This document shows, in pieces, positions 8,317-16,002 of a stretch of DNA of 33,384 nucleotides. Under the pieces are notes generated by a model. It had not been told where the DNA came from. It did not search any database and worked only from the letters and a program-made list of their open reading frames with translations. The stretch is from positions 1 to 33,384 of the forward strand of contig JBDLJM010000019.1 in NCBI GenBank assembly GCA_039714315.1. The letters are read 5' to 3'. Both the position numbers and the translations under genes were made by a program. Source of the stretch: Bacteroidota bacterium (GTDB lineage Bacteria > Bacteroidota > Bacteroidia > Flavobacteriales > JADGDT01). How positions within the stretch are numbered: the stretch's first letter is position 1; each line of letters opens with the position of its first letter.

Positions 8317-8909
8317 CTATTTGAGTTTAGTTTTTCTTCTATATCACTGATGATAGTTTTTTTTACGGGTTCAAAATAATTCATGGCATATTCAGTGAAG
8401 AATTTGTGGTTTTTCAAAAAATCTAACTGGTATTTCAACCATTCTATATTACTGTCGAATTTGTGATCAAATAGTTCAGTCAATTCCTTTCTCAGTCTAT
8501 CAGCCTGATCGTGGTATGATCCCGAAGCAATATAAGATAAATCCGCATCGCAAATTATTTCTTCTAATTTAGTTTTAGGCTCATGGGGAAATTTTGTCGC
8601 TAAGATTAACCTTCTTATTAGTTCAATCTCCTTATCGCTATACCCGTAAACAGGCAGGTTTTTAGTAATAAAATTACATCCTAATTGTTCGTGGCCACAT
8701 TTTTTTTCAGAATGTCCGATATCGTGCGACAGGGCAGCGATCTGTAACAGCTCAGCATCATTTTTACTTATGCTTAATTCGCTTTTACAAATATCAATAC
8801 AGGCTTCTTCTACTTCCAGAGAATGTGAAACTCCATGATAATATGTGCTGTCTACAAATCTATGATGCAGTTTTTCGATTATGAATTGCCTTGTTTTTTG
8901 TAATCTCAT
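8313..8909 (-). CDS. HD-domain metal-dependent phosphohydrolase
   Basis: 198 residues, no signal peptide or TM segment, so cytoplasmic. HD-superfamily motifs are present: His29 in YHGVSHSLEVEE, His62-Asp63 in LSHDIGH, and Asp121/Asp123 in ICDADLSY, with additional His residues at GHEQ and FPHEP. Such proteins hydrolyse phosphomonoester or phosphodiester bonds, often of nucleotides. It is the first gene of a three-gene operon and overlaps the TonB receptor start by 4 nt, implying translational coupling. Its position with an adenylate cyclase makes a cyclic-nucleotide or nucleotide substrate plausible, but this is inference; the substrate cannot be read from the sequence. Confidence 0.8.
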   Translation of the reverse strand: MRLQKTRQFIIEKLHHRFVDSTYYHGVSHSLEVEEACIDICKSELSISKNDAELLQIAALSHDIGHSEKKCGHEQLGCNFITKNLPVYGYSDKEIELIRRLILATKFPHEPKTKLEEIICDADLSYIASGSYHDQADRLRKELTELFDHKFDSNIEWLKYQLDFLKNHKFFTEYAMNYFEPVKKTIISDIEEKLNSNS

Positions 8910-9060
8910 TAGCCTGTGGTATTATGTAAAAATACACAAAATTCAAAAAGGGATAATACTTTGGTGTCAACATCTCATATTTTTAAAGAAACTATGAGGA
9001 GTTAAATATCATGTTTTGTAATATATTTCAGGAATAATGTATATTTTTAGTGAAATATTA

Positions 9061-10455
9061 TTATCCTATTATTGTGCCGGCAATTGTAGCAGAGATTAAA
9101 GAAGCTGCAGTACCGGCAATTAGGGCTCTAATACCATATTCCGATAATTGTTTTCTCTGTGTTGGAGCTAATGATCCAATACCTCCAATTTGAATTCCGA
9201 TAGAAGCAAAGTTTGCAAAACCGGCAAGCATGAAAGTTGATATCACAATTGATTTTTGTTCCAGAAATGCTCCGGCATCTTTTAGTTCCGACAGGCTTAT
9301 ATATCCAATAAATTCAGACATAATTAATTTCTCACCAAGTAGTCTTCCCACCAGAGTTATATCTGCTGAGTCAACCCCGATAAGGTACATTAACGGTGCA
9401 AAGGCATATCCTAAAATAAACTGTAAAGAAAGTTCTTCGTATTTTCCATTAGTAATTTCTACTACGTATTGGTTTAAGTTGAAAATGTCTCCAATTCCGG
9501 CTATAATGCTGTTAAACATTGCAATAAATGCAACAAATACCAGGAGCATTGCTGCCACATTTGCTGCTAATTTTAAACCTTCAGTAGTACCGGTAGACAT
9601 GGCATCTAAAATGTTGCTGCCAATTTTTTCTTTCGATACCTTTACTTCTAAATTTATGGTTTCAGTTTGAGGAACAAGTATTTTAGAGGCTATCACAGCG
9701 CCCGGTGCAGCCATAATTGAGGCCATTAATAATTGCTTAGCGAATAGTAGTCTCATCTCCGGATCATCACCCCCGAGGAAAGAGATGTATGCAGCCAATA
9801 CTCCTCCTGCTAAAGTTGCCATACCTCCTGTCATTACCAAAAGTATTTCCGACTTATTCATCTTGTCTAAAAATGCTTTTATCATAAGAGGAGACTCTGT
9901 TTGTCCTAAGAATATATTACCGGCAACAGATAAGCTTTCAGCTCCTGATATCTTCATGGCTTTTGTCATAACCCAGGCAAGACCATAAACAACTTTTTGA
10001 ATAATACCAAGGTAGAATAAAACTGAAGTTAAGGCTGAGAAAAACATTATTGTAGGTAATACCTGGAAAGCAAATATGAAACCATATTTCCCAATATTTG
10101 TAAAGCCTTCAACTCCTCCAAAAAGAAATTCGCTACCGGCTTTTGTAAAATCTAAAACCATTACAAAAAAGCTGGAAGCACCCTCGAAAAATCTTTGAAT
10201 AAAATGTACTTTTTGAATACCAATGGCAATTATAATCTGAGAGCCAAGTCCAATACCAACTACTTTCCAGGAAATAGCTTTTCTATTAGAACTCAATAAG
10301 ACCAGAATAATTATAATTACTGTGAGCCCGATAATACCCCTGATAACTCCACTAAAGGTTAAACCTTGAGAAGGTAAAATCGTGTCAATTTTTTCTTGTG
10401 CGTTAAGTGAAAAAGTAAAAAGGGTAAGTAGGAGTAGGCTAAATAATTTCTTCAT
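9061..10455 (-). CDS. nupC: Concentrative nucleoside transporter (NupC/CNT family)
   Basis: 464 residues with about ten hydrophobic segments. It is a cation-coupled inner-membrane nucleoside importer. Family motifs include GGVEGFTNIGKYGFIFAFQVLP, GQTESPLMIKAFL, MATLAGGVLAAYISF, MSEFIGYISL and AGFANFASIGIQIGGIGSLAP, which hold the nucleoside and cation sites. It is about 60 residues longer than E. coli NupC because of an N-terminal signal-like segment ending LNAQEK plus a short linker before the first core helix. It follows the bifunctional-nuclease gene by 1 nt, so the two are co-transcribed. Confidence 0.92.
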   Translation of the reverse strand: MKKLFSLLLLTLFTFSLNAQEKIDTILPSQGLTFSGVIRGIIGLTVIIIILVLLSSNRKAISWKVVGIGLGSQIIIAIGIQKVHFIQRFFEGASSFFVMVLDFTKAGSEFLFGGVEGFTNIGKYGFIFAFQVLPTIMFFSALTSVLFYLGIIQKVVYGLAWVMTKAMKISGAESLSVAGNIFLGQTESPLMIKAFLDKMNKSEILLVMTGGMATLAGGVLAAYISFLGGDDPEMRLLFAKQLLMASIMAAPGAVIASKILVPQTETINLEVKVSKEKIGSNILDAMSTGTTEGLKLAANVAAMLLVFVAFIAMFNSIIAGIGDIFNLNQYVVEITNGKYEELSLQFILGYAFAPLMYLIGVDSADITLVGRLLGEKLIMSEFIGYISLSELKDAGAFLEQKSIVISTFMLAGFANFASIGIQIGGIGSLAPTQRKQLSEYGIRALIAGTAASLISATIAGTIIG

Positions 10456-10456
10456 T

Positions 10457-11083
10457 TTATAACGTTCGTTTATCTATTTCATCTCTTATACGAGCTGCCT
10501 TTTCATAATTTTCTTCGTTTATGGCAACCTCTAACAACTGGTTAAGTTCTTCAATTGTTAGGTTCGAAAACTTACTGTCTTCCGATTTTGAAATGTCTTC
10601 AATTTTAGAAAGTAGTTCTTCTTCTTTTTTTTCTTCTTTTTGTTCAACTACTTCGTTTTCCTCGTTTTCCAGATTAAGAGTTACACCCGCCTGCTCAATA
10701 ATAATTTTATAAGTATAAATTGGAGCTTTAAATCTAATAGCCAGTGCAACTGCATCCGAAGTTCTGGAGTCGAGAAGTACTTCTTCGTTACCACGTGTAC
10801 AAACCAGACTTGAATGAAAAACACCATCGACCAGTTTGTGGATGATTACTTCTTTTATTTTTATTGAAAACTTATCTGCAAAATTTTTAAACAGATCATG
10901 AGTTAACGGTCTTGGAGGTTTTATGTTTTCCTCTAATGCTATAGCAATAGATTGAGCCTCAGCTTTAGCAATAATTATAGGGAGTTTTCGGTCACCAAAT
11001 TCTTCACTCAGAATAAGAGCATAGGCTCCTGTCTGGGTTTGACTATACGATATTCCTTTTATTGAAAGTTTTATTAAACTCAT
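10457..11083 (-). CDS. Bifunctional nuclease family protein (DUF151) with UVR motif
   Basis: 208 residues, cytoplasmic. The N-terminal ~140 residues fit the DUF151/BFN family (LPIIIAKAEAQSIAIALE, RPLTHDLFKNFADKF, VLLDSRTSDAVALAIRFKAPIY). The family has reported RNase/DNase activity, although its cellular role is uncertain. A Glu/Lys-rich linker (about 140-170) leads to a C-terminal UVR-type helical hairpin (IEELNQLLEVAINEENYEKAARIRDEIDKR) like the UvrB-UvrC contact region. The operon with a nucleoside transporter suggests a link with nucleic-acid turnover, but this is inference. Confidence 0.87.
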   Translation of the reverse strand: MSLIKLSIKGISYSQTQTGAYALILSEEFGDRKLPIIIAKAEAQSIAIALEENIKPPRPLTHDLFKNFADKFSIKIKEVIIHKLVDGVFHSSLVCTRGNEEVLLDSRTSDAVALAIRFKAPIYTYKIIIEQAGVTLNLENEENEVVEQKEEKKEEELLSKIEDISKSEDSKFSNLTIEELNQLLEVAINEENYEKAARIRDEIDKRTL

Positions 11084-11118
11084 GTAAAAATAAATATAAT
11101 GAATTTGGTGTTTCTTTG

Positions 11119-11151
11119 CAAACCTGTATATACGCTTACTAAATCATCAAT
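11119..11151 (-). promoter_or_regulatory. Candidate promoter of the BFN-nupC operon
   Basis: On the minus strand CAGGTTTG (11126-11119) differs from TAnnTTTG only at the first base. A TTG-containing element about 21 nt upstream (near 11150-11148) could be the -33 box. It lies just after the etfA terminator, where a new promoter is needed. Confidence 0.4.
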
Positions 11152-11219
11152 AAAAAAGCCGATAGAGAATTCAGAAGCCAAATCATGTAGAATTTTCAAC
11201 TTCTAATTTCTCTACCGGC
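11152..11219 (-). terminator. Intrinsic terminator of etfBA
   Basis: Arms 11158-11177 and 11200-11219 pair in one register: GCCG, one mismatch, TAGAGAA, then after a small internal mismatch AGAAG/CTTCT. The A6 run at 11152-11157 gives T6 after the hairpin on the minus strand. It sits 42 nt past the etfA stop. Confidence 0.85.
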
Positions 11220-11261
11220 CTTAATTATCATTAGAGTGGCAAGTTACAATAATAATTGTAA

Positions 11262-12215
11262 TTAGCCTTTAAGCTCTTTAATTTTTTCAATTAGCTCAGG
11301 TACAACTTTAAATGCATCACCAACTATACCATAGTCTGCGGCCTTAAATATCGGAGCCTCATCATCGGTGTTGATCGCTACAATTACTTTTGAAGAGTTA
11401 ATACCTGCAACGTGCTGAATAGCACCTGAAATACCAATAGCAAAATATAAGTTTGGCGCAATGTTTTTACCGGTCTGACCAACGTGTTCTTCATGAGTAC
11501 GCCATCCAATATCGGATACGGGTTTTGAACAAGCTGTACCGGCTCCAAGTATATCTGCCATCTCTTCGATCATCCCCCAGTTCTCAGCGGCTTTCATCCC
11601 TCTACCTGCGGATACAACTATTTCAGCATCCATAAGGTTTACTTTACCGCTTGCCATTTCAACTGATTCACTTACCAGATTTGGAGCTGCTGCAGAAACA
11701 CTTTGTTCTTCTGTTGATCCGGCAACTTCATTTTCTTTAATACCAAAAGAGTTCTGAGCTACTACAAGGATTTTATTTTCTTTTGACAAAACTACATCTG
11801 CATGTGCTTTGTTCGAGAATACTTTTCGATTAACGGTAAAAGGGTCAAGAGATGTTGGTTCTGCAATCACACCTGTAGCTAATGAGGCATCCCATTTAAC
11901 AGCCAGGACAGGCGCAAATGAATTTACGTTCGAAGAAGCCAACATTACAACTGTATGAGCGGATACCTTATCGGCAACCTGCTTAATAGTGTCGGAAAAT
12001 GAATTTGCTGCAAAATTATTAAGATCTTCGTTTTTTACCAGAATTACTTTAGCCACTCCGTATTTGTATAATTCTTCGGTAGTTTCCGAATTTATTGTAA
12101 CGGCAATTGCCTCTGTTTCCATTTTGGCGGCTAATTCAACACCGTAAGAAACTGCTTCGAAACTGGTTTTCTTAAACTTACCATTCCATGATTCTGCATA
12201 TATTAAAACTGACAT
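11262..12215 (-). CDS. etfA: Electron transfer flavoprotein alpha subunit
   Basis: 317 residues, cytoplasmic. With EtfB it forms the FAD-carrying heterodimer that takes electrons from acyl-CoA dehydrogenases and passes them to ETF-quinone oxidoreductase. The C-terminal FAD domain is diagnostic: SAGRGMKAAENW, ACSKPVSDIGWRTHEEHVGQTGK, YFAIGISGAIQHVAGI and VIVAINTDDEAPIFKAADYGIVGD. The N-terminal domain (1-185) is the adenine-nucleotide alpha-hydrolase-like fold. Length is normal. It is 74 nt downstream of etfB in the same operon and is followed by a strong terminator. Confidence 0.96.
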   Translation of the reverse strand: MSVLIYAESWNGKFKKTSFEAVSYGVELAAKMETEAIAVTINSETTEELYKYGVAKVILVKNEDLNNFAANSFSDTIKQVADKVSAHTVVMLASSNVNSFAPVLAVKWDASLATGVIAEPTSLDPFTVNRKVFSNKAHADVVLSKENKILVVAQNSFGIKENEVAGSTEEQSVSAAAPNLVSESVEMASGKVNLMDAEIVVSAGRGMKAAENWGMIEEMADILGAGTACSKPVSDIGWRTHEEHVGQTGKNIAPNLYFAIGISGAIQHVAGINSSKVIVAINTDDEAPIFKAADYGIVGDAFKVVPELIEKIKELKG

Positions 12216-12289
12216 ATTTTCTAAATTTTGATGATTAATAAATTAACTCCGTTTGCCTGTAATTACTTCGGCATCTGAGTGTTTTTTTG

Positions 12290-13036
12290 TTAAATAGCTT
12301 TTGCTTCGTTGTGAAGTAGATCAACCAATTCTCCTACGTTGTCTGAAGAGACAATTTTACAGGCAGCTTTTGCAGCAGGTTTATCGAATTTAACAAATTC
12401 AGTCATTTTAATATCTCCATCGGGTTCAACAACCTTCAATGGTTTTTTACGGGCCATCATAATTCCTCTCATGTTCGGAATACGCAGATCCTCTTCTTTT
12501 ACAAGTCCTTTTTGTCCGGCAATTACCATCGGAAGTTCTGCGCTAACAGTTTCCTTACCTCCGTCTATTTCTCTTACTACCGTGGCTTTATTTCCATCCA
12601 CATCAAGACCAATAACAGCATTGACAAAAGGTTTGTTCATAATGGCTGCCATTAATCCGGGAACCATCCCCCCATTGTAATCAATAGATTCTTTTCCGGC
12701 CATTATTAGATCGTATCCACCTTCTTCCGCAACTTTAGCTATTTGTGTTGCTACAAATAGACTGTCTTTAGGTTCGGCATTAACACGTATAGCATCATCA
12801 GCACCAATCGCCAAAGATTTTCTAAGTGTAGGCTCTGTAGAAGCAGGTCCCACATTAATAACAGTTAGCTGAGCTCCCTGTTTTTCTTTTAATGTCATTG
12901 CTCTTGCAAGAGTAAATTCATCGTGCGGATTTATTACATACTGTATTCCGTTTGAATCAAACTCTGTATCGCTATTCGTGAAATTGATTTTTGATGTAGT
13001 GTCAGGTACGTGACCAATACAAACTAATACCTTCAT
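12290..13036 (-). CDS. etfB: Electron transfer flavoprotein beta subunit
   Basis: 248 residues, cytoplasmic. It binds AMP and pairs with EtfA. The family start MKVLVCIGHVPDT is followed by VINPHDEFTLARAMTLKEK, LAIGADDAIRV, DLIMAGKESIDYNGGMVPGLMA and the conserved C-terminal part LRIPNMRGIMMARKKPLKV, which includes the region that recognises acyl-CoA dehydrogenases. First gene of the etfBA operon. The 330-nt region upstream should hold its promoter, but only a weak match (TCATTTTG near 13076) is visible. Confidence 0.96.
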   Translation of the reverse strand: MKVLVCIGHVPDTTSKINFTNSDTEFDSNGIQYVINPHDEFTLARAMTLKEKQGAQLTVINVGPASTEPTLRKSLAIGADDAIRVNAEPKDSLFVATQIAKVAEEGGYDLIMAGKESIDYNGGMVPGLMAAIMNKPFVNAVIGLDVDGNKATVVREIDGGKETVSAELPMVIAGQKGLVKEEDLRIPNMRGIMMARKKPLKVVEPDGDIKMTEFVKFDKPAAKAACKIVSSDNVGELVDLLHNEAKAI

Positions 13037-13366
13037 ATCTAATGATTTTGTTTAGTAGTAATTACTTAATTTGACAAAATGAAGTTAATTTTTTTGAGAT
13101 ATAAGGATAGGTGATATTACTTAGTTTACGTTTCACTTATATGTGTTCTCTAGAATTAACTATCTGAGTTAGTGATTATATACTAGAAATAATTTTTTAG
13201 TAAAAATCTGTTTAGCGAATATATAGAATTCGACATTATTATGAAAGAAACTGAGGTAAAAAATTATGCACGCATAGTAAAAAAACAAAAACCATGTATG
13301 TTAAGTGCTTGACAGGTAGTGTGTAAGTCGCTTTTTTTTGTTTGTTTAAATTCAGTAGTAGTAACA
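13037..13366. other. 330-nt intergenic region, no supported gene
   Basis: It lies between the etfB start and the araC stop, both on the minus strand, so it should hold the etfB promoter and the araC terminator. It is very AT-rich. A T-run (13331-13338) and a 23-codon open frame at 13241-13312 are visible, but neither is convincing. I see no clear hairpin, repeat or RNA gene. Confidence 0.5.
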
Positions 13367-14257
13367 CTATAGAACATCCGGATAACTTTCCATTTTTTCT
13401 TTTATCTGAATAGGGGAAACTCCCATTTTTTGTTTAAAAATCCTTGAAAAGTAAGATGTAGATTGAAAACCAAGATCGAAACAGACTTCTTTTACACTTT
13501 TATCTGTTGAAATTAATAGTTCTTTTGCCCTCATAATTTTAAGTTGCAAGTGATATTGTTTAGGTGATACCCCGGTATATTTTTTAAACATCTTTCTAAA
13601 ATATGAATATCCAATGTTGAAATTGGCAGCAACCTCTTGCATTACAATTTCCGATTCAACGTTGTCGCGAATTATGAATCTAATTTTATCAATAATTTCA
13701 GAGATACTTTCACCTTCTAATTCTTCCTCTTTTTTATTGGCAACTATCAAGCCCATTAATTTAATAAGAAGTCCACTGGATATTAATTGAAAACCTGGAG
13801 ACTCACTTTCAACTAAGTCAAAAATTTTCATATAACAGTCAATAAACTGCTCTTTTATTCCACTGTTCACTATTGGATTTTTGCGGCTTATTCCAATTTG
13901 ACTCATAAAGTGTTCTGCAATTTTACCTTCAAAACCAATATAGTTTTCGGTCCAGCCATTTTTTGATTTAGGTTTGTATCTGTGCCATTCTCCCGGAAAA
14001 ATAATTATGAAACTACCTTCTGAAACATCATAGCTTGCATATTTGTTTTCGAATGTACCGTTGCCCTGGGTGATGTATATAATTTGAAATTCTGATAATA
14101 TTCTTCCATTGTTCCAAGTGAAATAATATGAAGAAGGGTGTTTCCTCGGAGGGTACTCTTCTCCTTCTTCAATCTTGGAGCTTCCAATTGCGTTAATAAA
14201 TATATCCCACTTTTTATCCTCTTCTCCTACGGCAAGGTATTTAATATGGTTCTTCAT
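13367..14257 (-). CDS. AraC-family transcriptional regulator
   Basis: 296 residues. Residues about 30-130 form a cupin-like sugar-sensing domain (FIIIFPGEWHRYKP). Residues about 185-290 form the two-HTH AraC DNA-binding domain: SEIVMQEVAANFNIGYSYFRKMFKKYTGVSPKQYH followed by SVKEVCFDLGFQSTSYFSRIFKQKMGVSP. Cytoplasmic. It is divergent from rhaA across 252 nt holding paired direct repeats of AraC type, so it probably activates rhaA in response to a sugar, perhaps L-rhamnose; this is inferred from position. It could also regulate its own gene or others. Confidence 0.9.
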   Translation of the reverse strand: MKNHIKYLAVGEEDKKWDIFINAIGSSKIEEGEEYPPRKHPSSYYFTWNNGRILSEFQIIYITQGNGTFENKYASYDVSEGSFIIIFPGEWHRYKPKSKNGWTENYIGFEGKIAEHFMSQIGISRKNPIVNSGIKEQFIDCYMKIFDLVESESPGFQLISSGLLIKLMGLIVANKKEEELEGESISEIIDKIRFIIRDNVESEIVMQEVAANFNIGYSYFRKMFKKYTGVSPKQYHLQLKIMRAKELLISTDKSVKEVCFDLGFQSTSYFSRIFKQKMGVSPIQIKEKMESYPDVL

Positions 14258-14316
14258 AGGTGCCTGAATTATATAGTTATTAGGATACTGTTTTTTTGTA
14301 AAACTATAATATTAGT

Positions 14317-14346
14317 CAAAAAGTGATATCGAAATGCCAAAAAGTG
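14317..14346 (+). promoter_or_regulatory. AraC-type operator: two direct repeats 21 bp apart
   Basis: CAAAAAGTG occurs at 14317-14325 and again at 14338-14346, exactly 21 bp from start to start, i.e. two helical turns on the same face. This is the classic geometry for a dimeric AraC-family activator. The second half-site abuts the predicted -33 region of rhaA, as in class II activation. Confidence 0.6.
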
Positions 14347-14347
14347 T

Positions 14348-14380
14348 ATTGCGTTTTTATCACATTAAAATCACATTTGT
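14348..14380 (+). promoter_or_regulatory. Predicted rhaA promoter
   Basis: CACATTTG (14373-14380) differs from TAnnTTTG only at the first base. ATTG (14348-14351) is a -33 element with a 21-nt spacer. A second direct repeat, ATCACATT at 14359-14366 and 14370-14377 (11-bp period), overlaps the spacer and -7 box. The weak -7 fits a promoter that needs an activator. The leader would be about 120 nt and contains an AU-rich hairpin near 14464-14486. Confidence 0.5.
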
Positions 14381-14509
14381 AATATAATATAAAACAGTAA
14401 TTATTCGGTTATATCCTGATGCAAAATAGGGATAAATAGTATGCCGGAATAGGGTAGGTTTTAATTTATTTTCATTAAAAATAAATAGAGTTGATAAAAT
14501 AAAATTACT

Positions 14510-15784
14510 ATGGATAATATAAAAAATGCATATGAATTAGCAAAAAGCGAATATGCAAAATTAGGTGTAAATACTGATGAGGTAATAAAGAAATTAGATG
14601 ATGTAAATGTTAGTTTACACTGCTGGCAAACCGATGATGTAGGAGGATTCGAAACTCCCGATGCAGAGCTTGGAGGTGGAGGTATTCAGGTAACAGGAAA
14701 CTATCCGGGGAAAGCTACTTCGATAGAAGAGATGCGTGCCGATTTGGATAAATCTATGTCTTTAATTCCCGGTAAACAAAGATTAAATCTTCACGCTATT
14801 TACGGAGAGTTTGGAGGAAAATTCGTTGATAGAGATGTAATTGATGTAGAGCATTTTCAAGGTTGGATTGATTGGGCGAAAGAAAGAGAAATAGGATTGG
14901 ATTTTAACGCTTCTTGTTTTTCTCACCCAAAATCAGATGACGGTTTCACTCTTTCAAGTAAAAATGAAGAAGTCAGAACCTTTTGGGTAAACCACGTAAA
15001 ACAGTGTAGAAAAATCGGTGCCGAAATGGGGAAGCAGTTAGGTACTGCCTGTGTTCATAATATATGGATCCCTGACGGATCAAAAGATACTCCTGTTGAC
15101 AGAGCAGGACACAGAAAATTATTGAAAAAATCTCTTGATGAAATTTTCGAAGTAGAGTATCCGAAAGAGCATTTAAAAGATGCTGTAGAAAGTAAATTGT
15201 TTGGAATTGGTTCTGAATCTATGGTTGTAGGTTCTCACGATTTTTACATGGGATATGCTGTTAAAAACGATAAACTAATTTGTCTTGATAACGGGCACTT
15301 CCATCCGACTGAGCAGGTTGGAGATAAAATATCGTCTGTTTTGGAATATGTTGATGAGGTATTGCTACACGTAACTCGTGGAGTAAGATGGGATAGTGAT
15401 CACGTTGTAACATTAAACGATGATACAACTCTTATAGCTCAAGAAATAGTACGTTCAAATGCACTTGACCGTGTAAATATCGGTTTGGATTTCTTTGATG
15501 CAAGTTTAAACAGAGTAGGAGCATACATAGTAGGAACACGTGCTACTCAAAAAGCATTTTTAATTGCCTTGTTAGAGCCTAAAGAGCAACTTGTAAAATA
15601 CGAGGAAGAAGGTAAAAACTTCGAACGTCTGGCTCTTCTTGAAGAATTAAAGACTATGCCGTTTGGCGCAGTATGGAATTACTATTGTGAGCAAAAAGGT
15701 GTTCCTGCCAACGCTGATTATATTAAATCGGTTCAGGATTACGAAAATGAAGTTTTATCAAAAAGAAATTTGATAGAGGCTTAG
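14510..15784 (+). CDS. rhaA: L-rhamnose isomerase
   Basis: 424 residues, close to E. coli RhaA (419), and alignable by eye along its length. It converts L-rhamnose to L-rhamnulose in the cytoplasm. It is a TIM barrel with motifs SLHCWQTDDVGGFE, GGIQVTGNYPGKA, LNLHAIYGEFGG and LDFNASCFSHPKSDDGFTLS. Metal ligands expected from E. coli are conserved: Glu227, Asp260, His263, His287, the DSD pair at 295-297 in RWDSDHV, and Asp327 in GLDFFDAS. No rhamnulokinase, aldolase or transporter gene is adjacent. It is divergent from the AraC regulator. RhaA enzymes can also act on other aldoses, so rhamnose is the likely but not certain substrate. Confidence 0.95.
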   Translation: MDNIKNAYELAKSEYAKLGVNTDEVIKKLDDVNVSLHCWQTDDVGGFETPDAELGGGGIQVTGNYPGKATSIEEMRADLDKSMSLIPGKQRLNLHAIYGEFGGKFVDRDVIDVEHFQGWIDWAKEREIGLDFNASCFSHPKSDDGFTLSSKNEEVRTFWVNHVKQCRKIGAEMGKQLGTACVHNIWIPDGSKDTPVDRAGHRKLLKKSLDEIFEVEYPKEHLKDAVESKLFGIGSESMVVGSHDFYMGYAVKNDKLICLDNGHFHPTEQVGDKISSVLEYVDEVLLHVTRGVRWDSDHVVTLNDDTTLIAQEIVRSNALDRVNIGLDFFDASLNRVGAYIVGTRATQKAFLIALLEPKEQLVKYEEEGKNFERLALLEELKTMPFGAVWNYYCEQKGVPANADYIKSVQDYENEVLSKRNLIEA

Positions 15785-15790
15785 TTATAG

Positions 15791-15846
15791 GGCAAAAGAT
15801 AAAAGGCAAAAGATAAAAGATAAAAGATAAAAGGCAAAAGATAAAA
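15791..15846. repeat. Perfect 8 x 7-bp tandem repeat
   Basis: Eight consecutive heptamers, each either GGCAAAA or GATAAAA, in the order GGC, GAT, GGC, GAT, GAT, GAT, GGC, GAT. It begins 6 nt after the rhaA stop. Units differ only at two positions, which suggests recent slipped-strand expansion of a 7- or 14-bp unit. No reading frame uses it. Confidence 0.9.
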
Positions 15847-15876
15847 GAGTGTAGAGGGTTTTATCCTTTAAACTTT

Positions 15877-15903
15877 CCTGCCTGACTGATTCACGCAGGC
15901 AGG
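15877..15903. repeat. GC-rich hairpin, possibly a dispersed palindrome
   Basis: CCTGCCTG (15877-15884) and CAGGCAGG (15896-15903) are perfect complements around an 11-nt loop. It stands out in AT-rich DNA. The 29.7-kb element has a related hairpin (GCCTGTCTGCC ... GGGCAGGC). No T-run follows on either strand, so it is a poor terminator; it may belong to a class of short intergenic palindromes. Confidence 0.65.
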
Positions 15904-16002
15904 TGTCTTTGAACTTTAAACTTGAAGAAGTTGTTAGTTGTTGTGATGAAGGGCGTTTGGTATATTTACCTTACGTCCTTTGTTTGATTAAATACTCCCA
16001 AA

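Noticed and set aside
13241-13312. 23-codon open frame between etfB and araC
   Set aside because: Short, lacks a recognisable start region or motif, and AT-rich DNA gives such frames by chance.
15791-15846. Possible CRISPR array
   Set aside because: Units are 7 bp and contiguous, without spacers; it is a simple tandem repeat.
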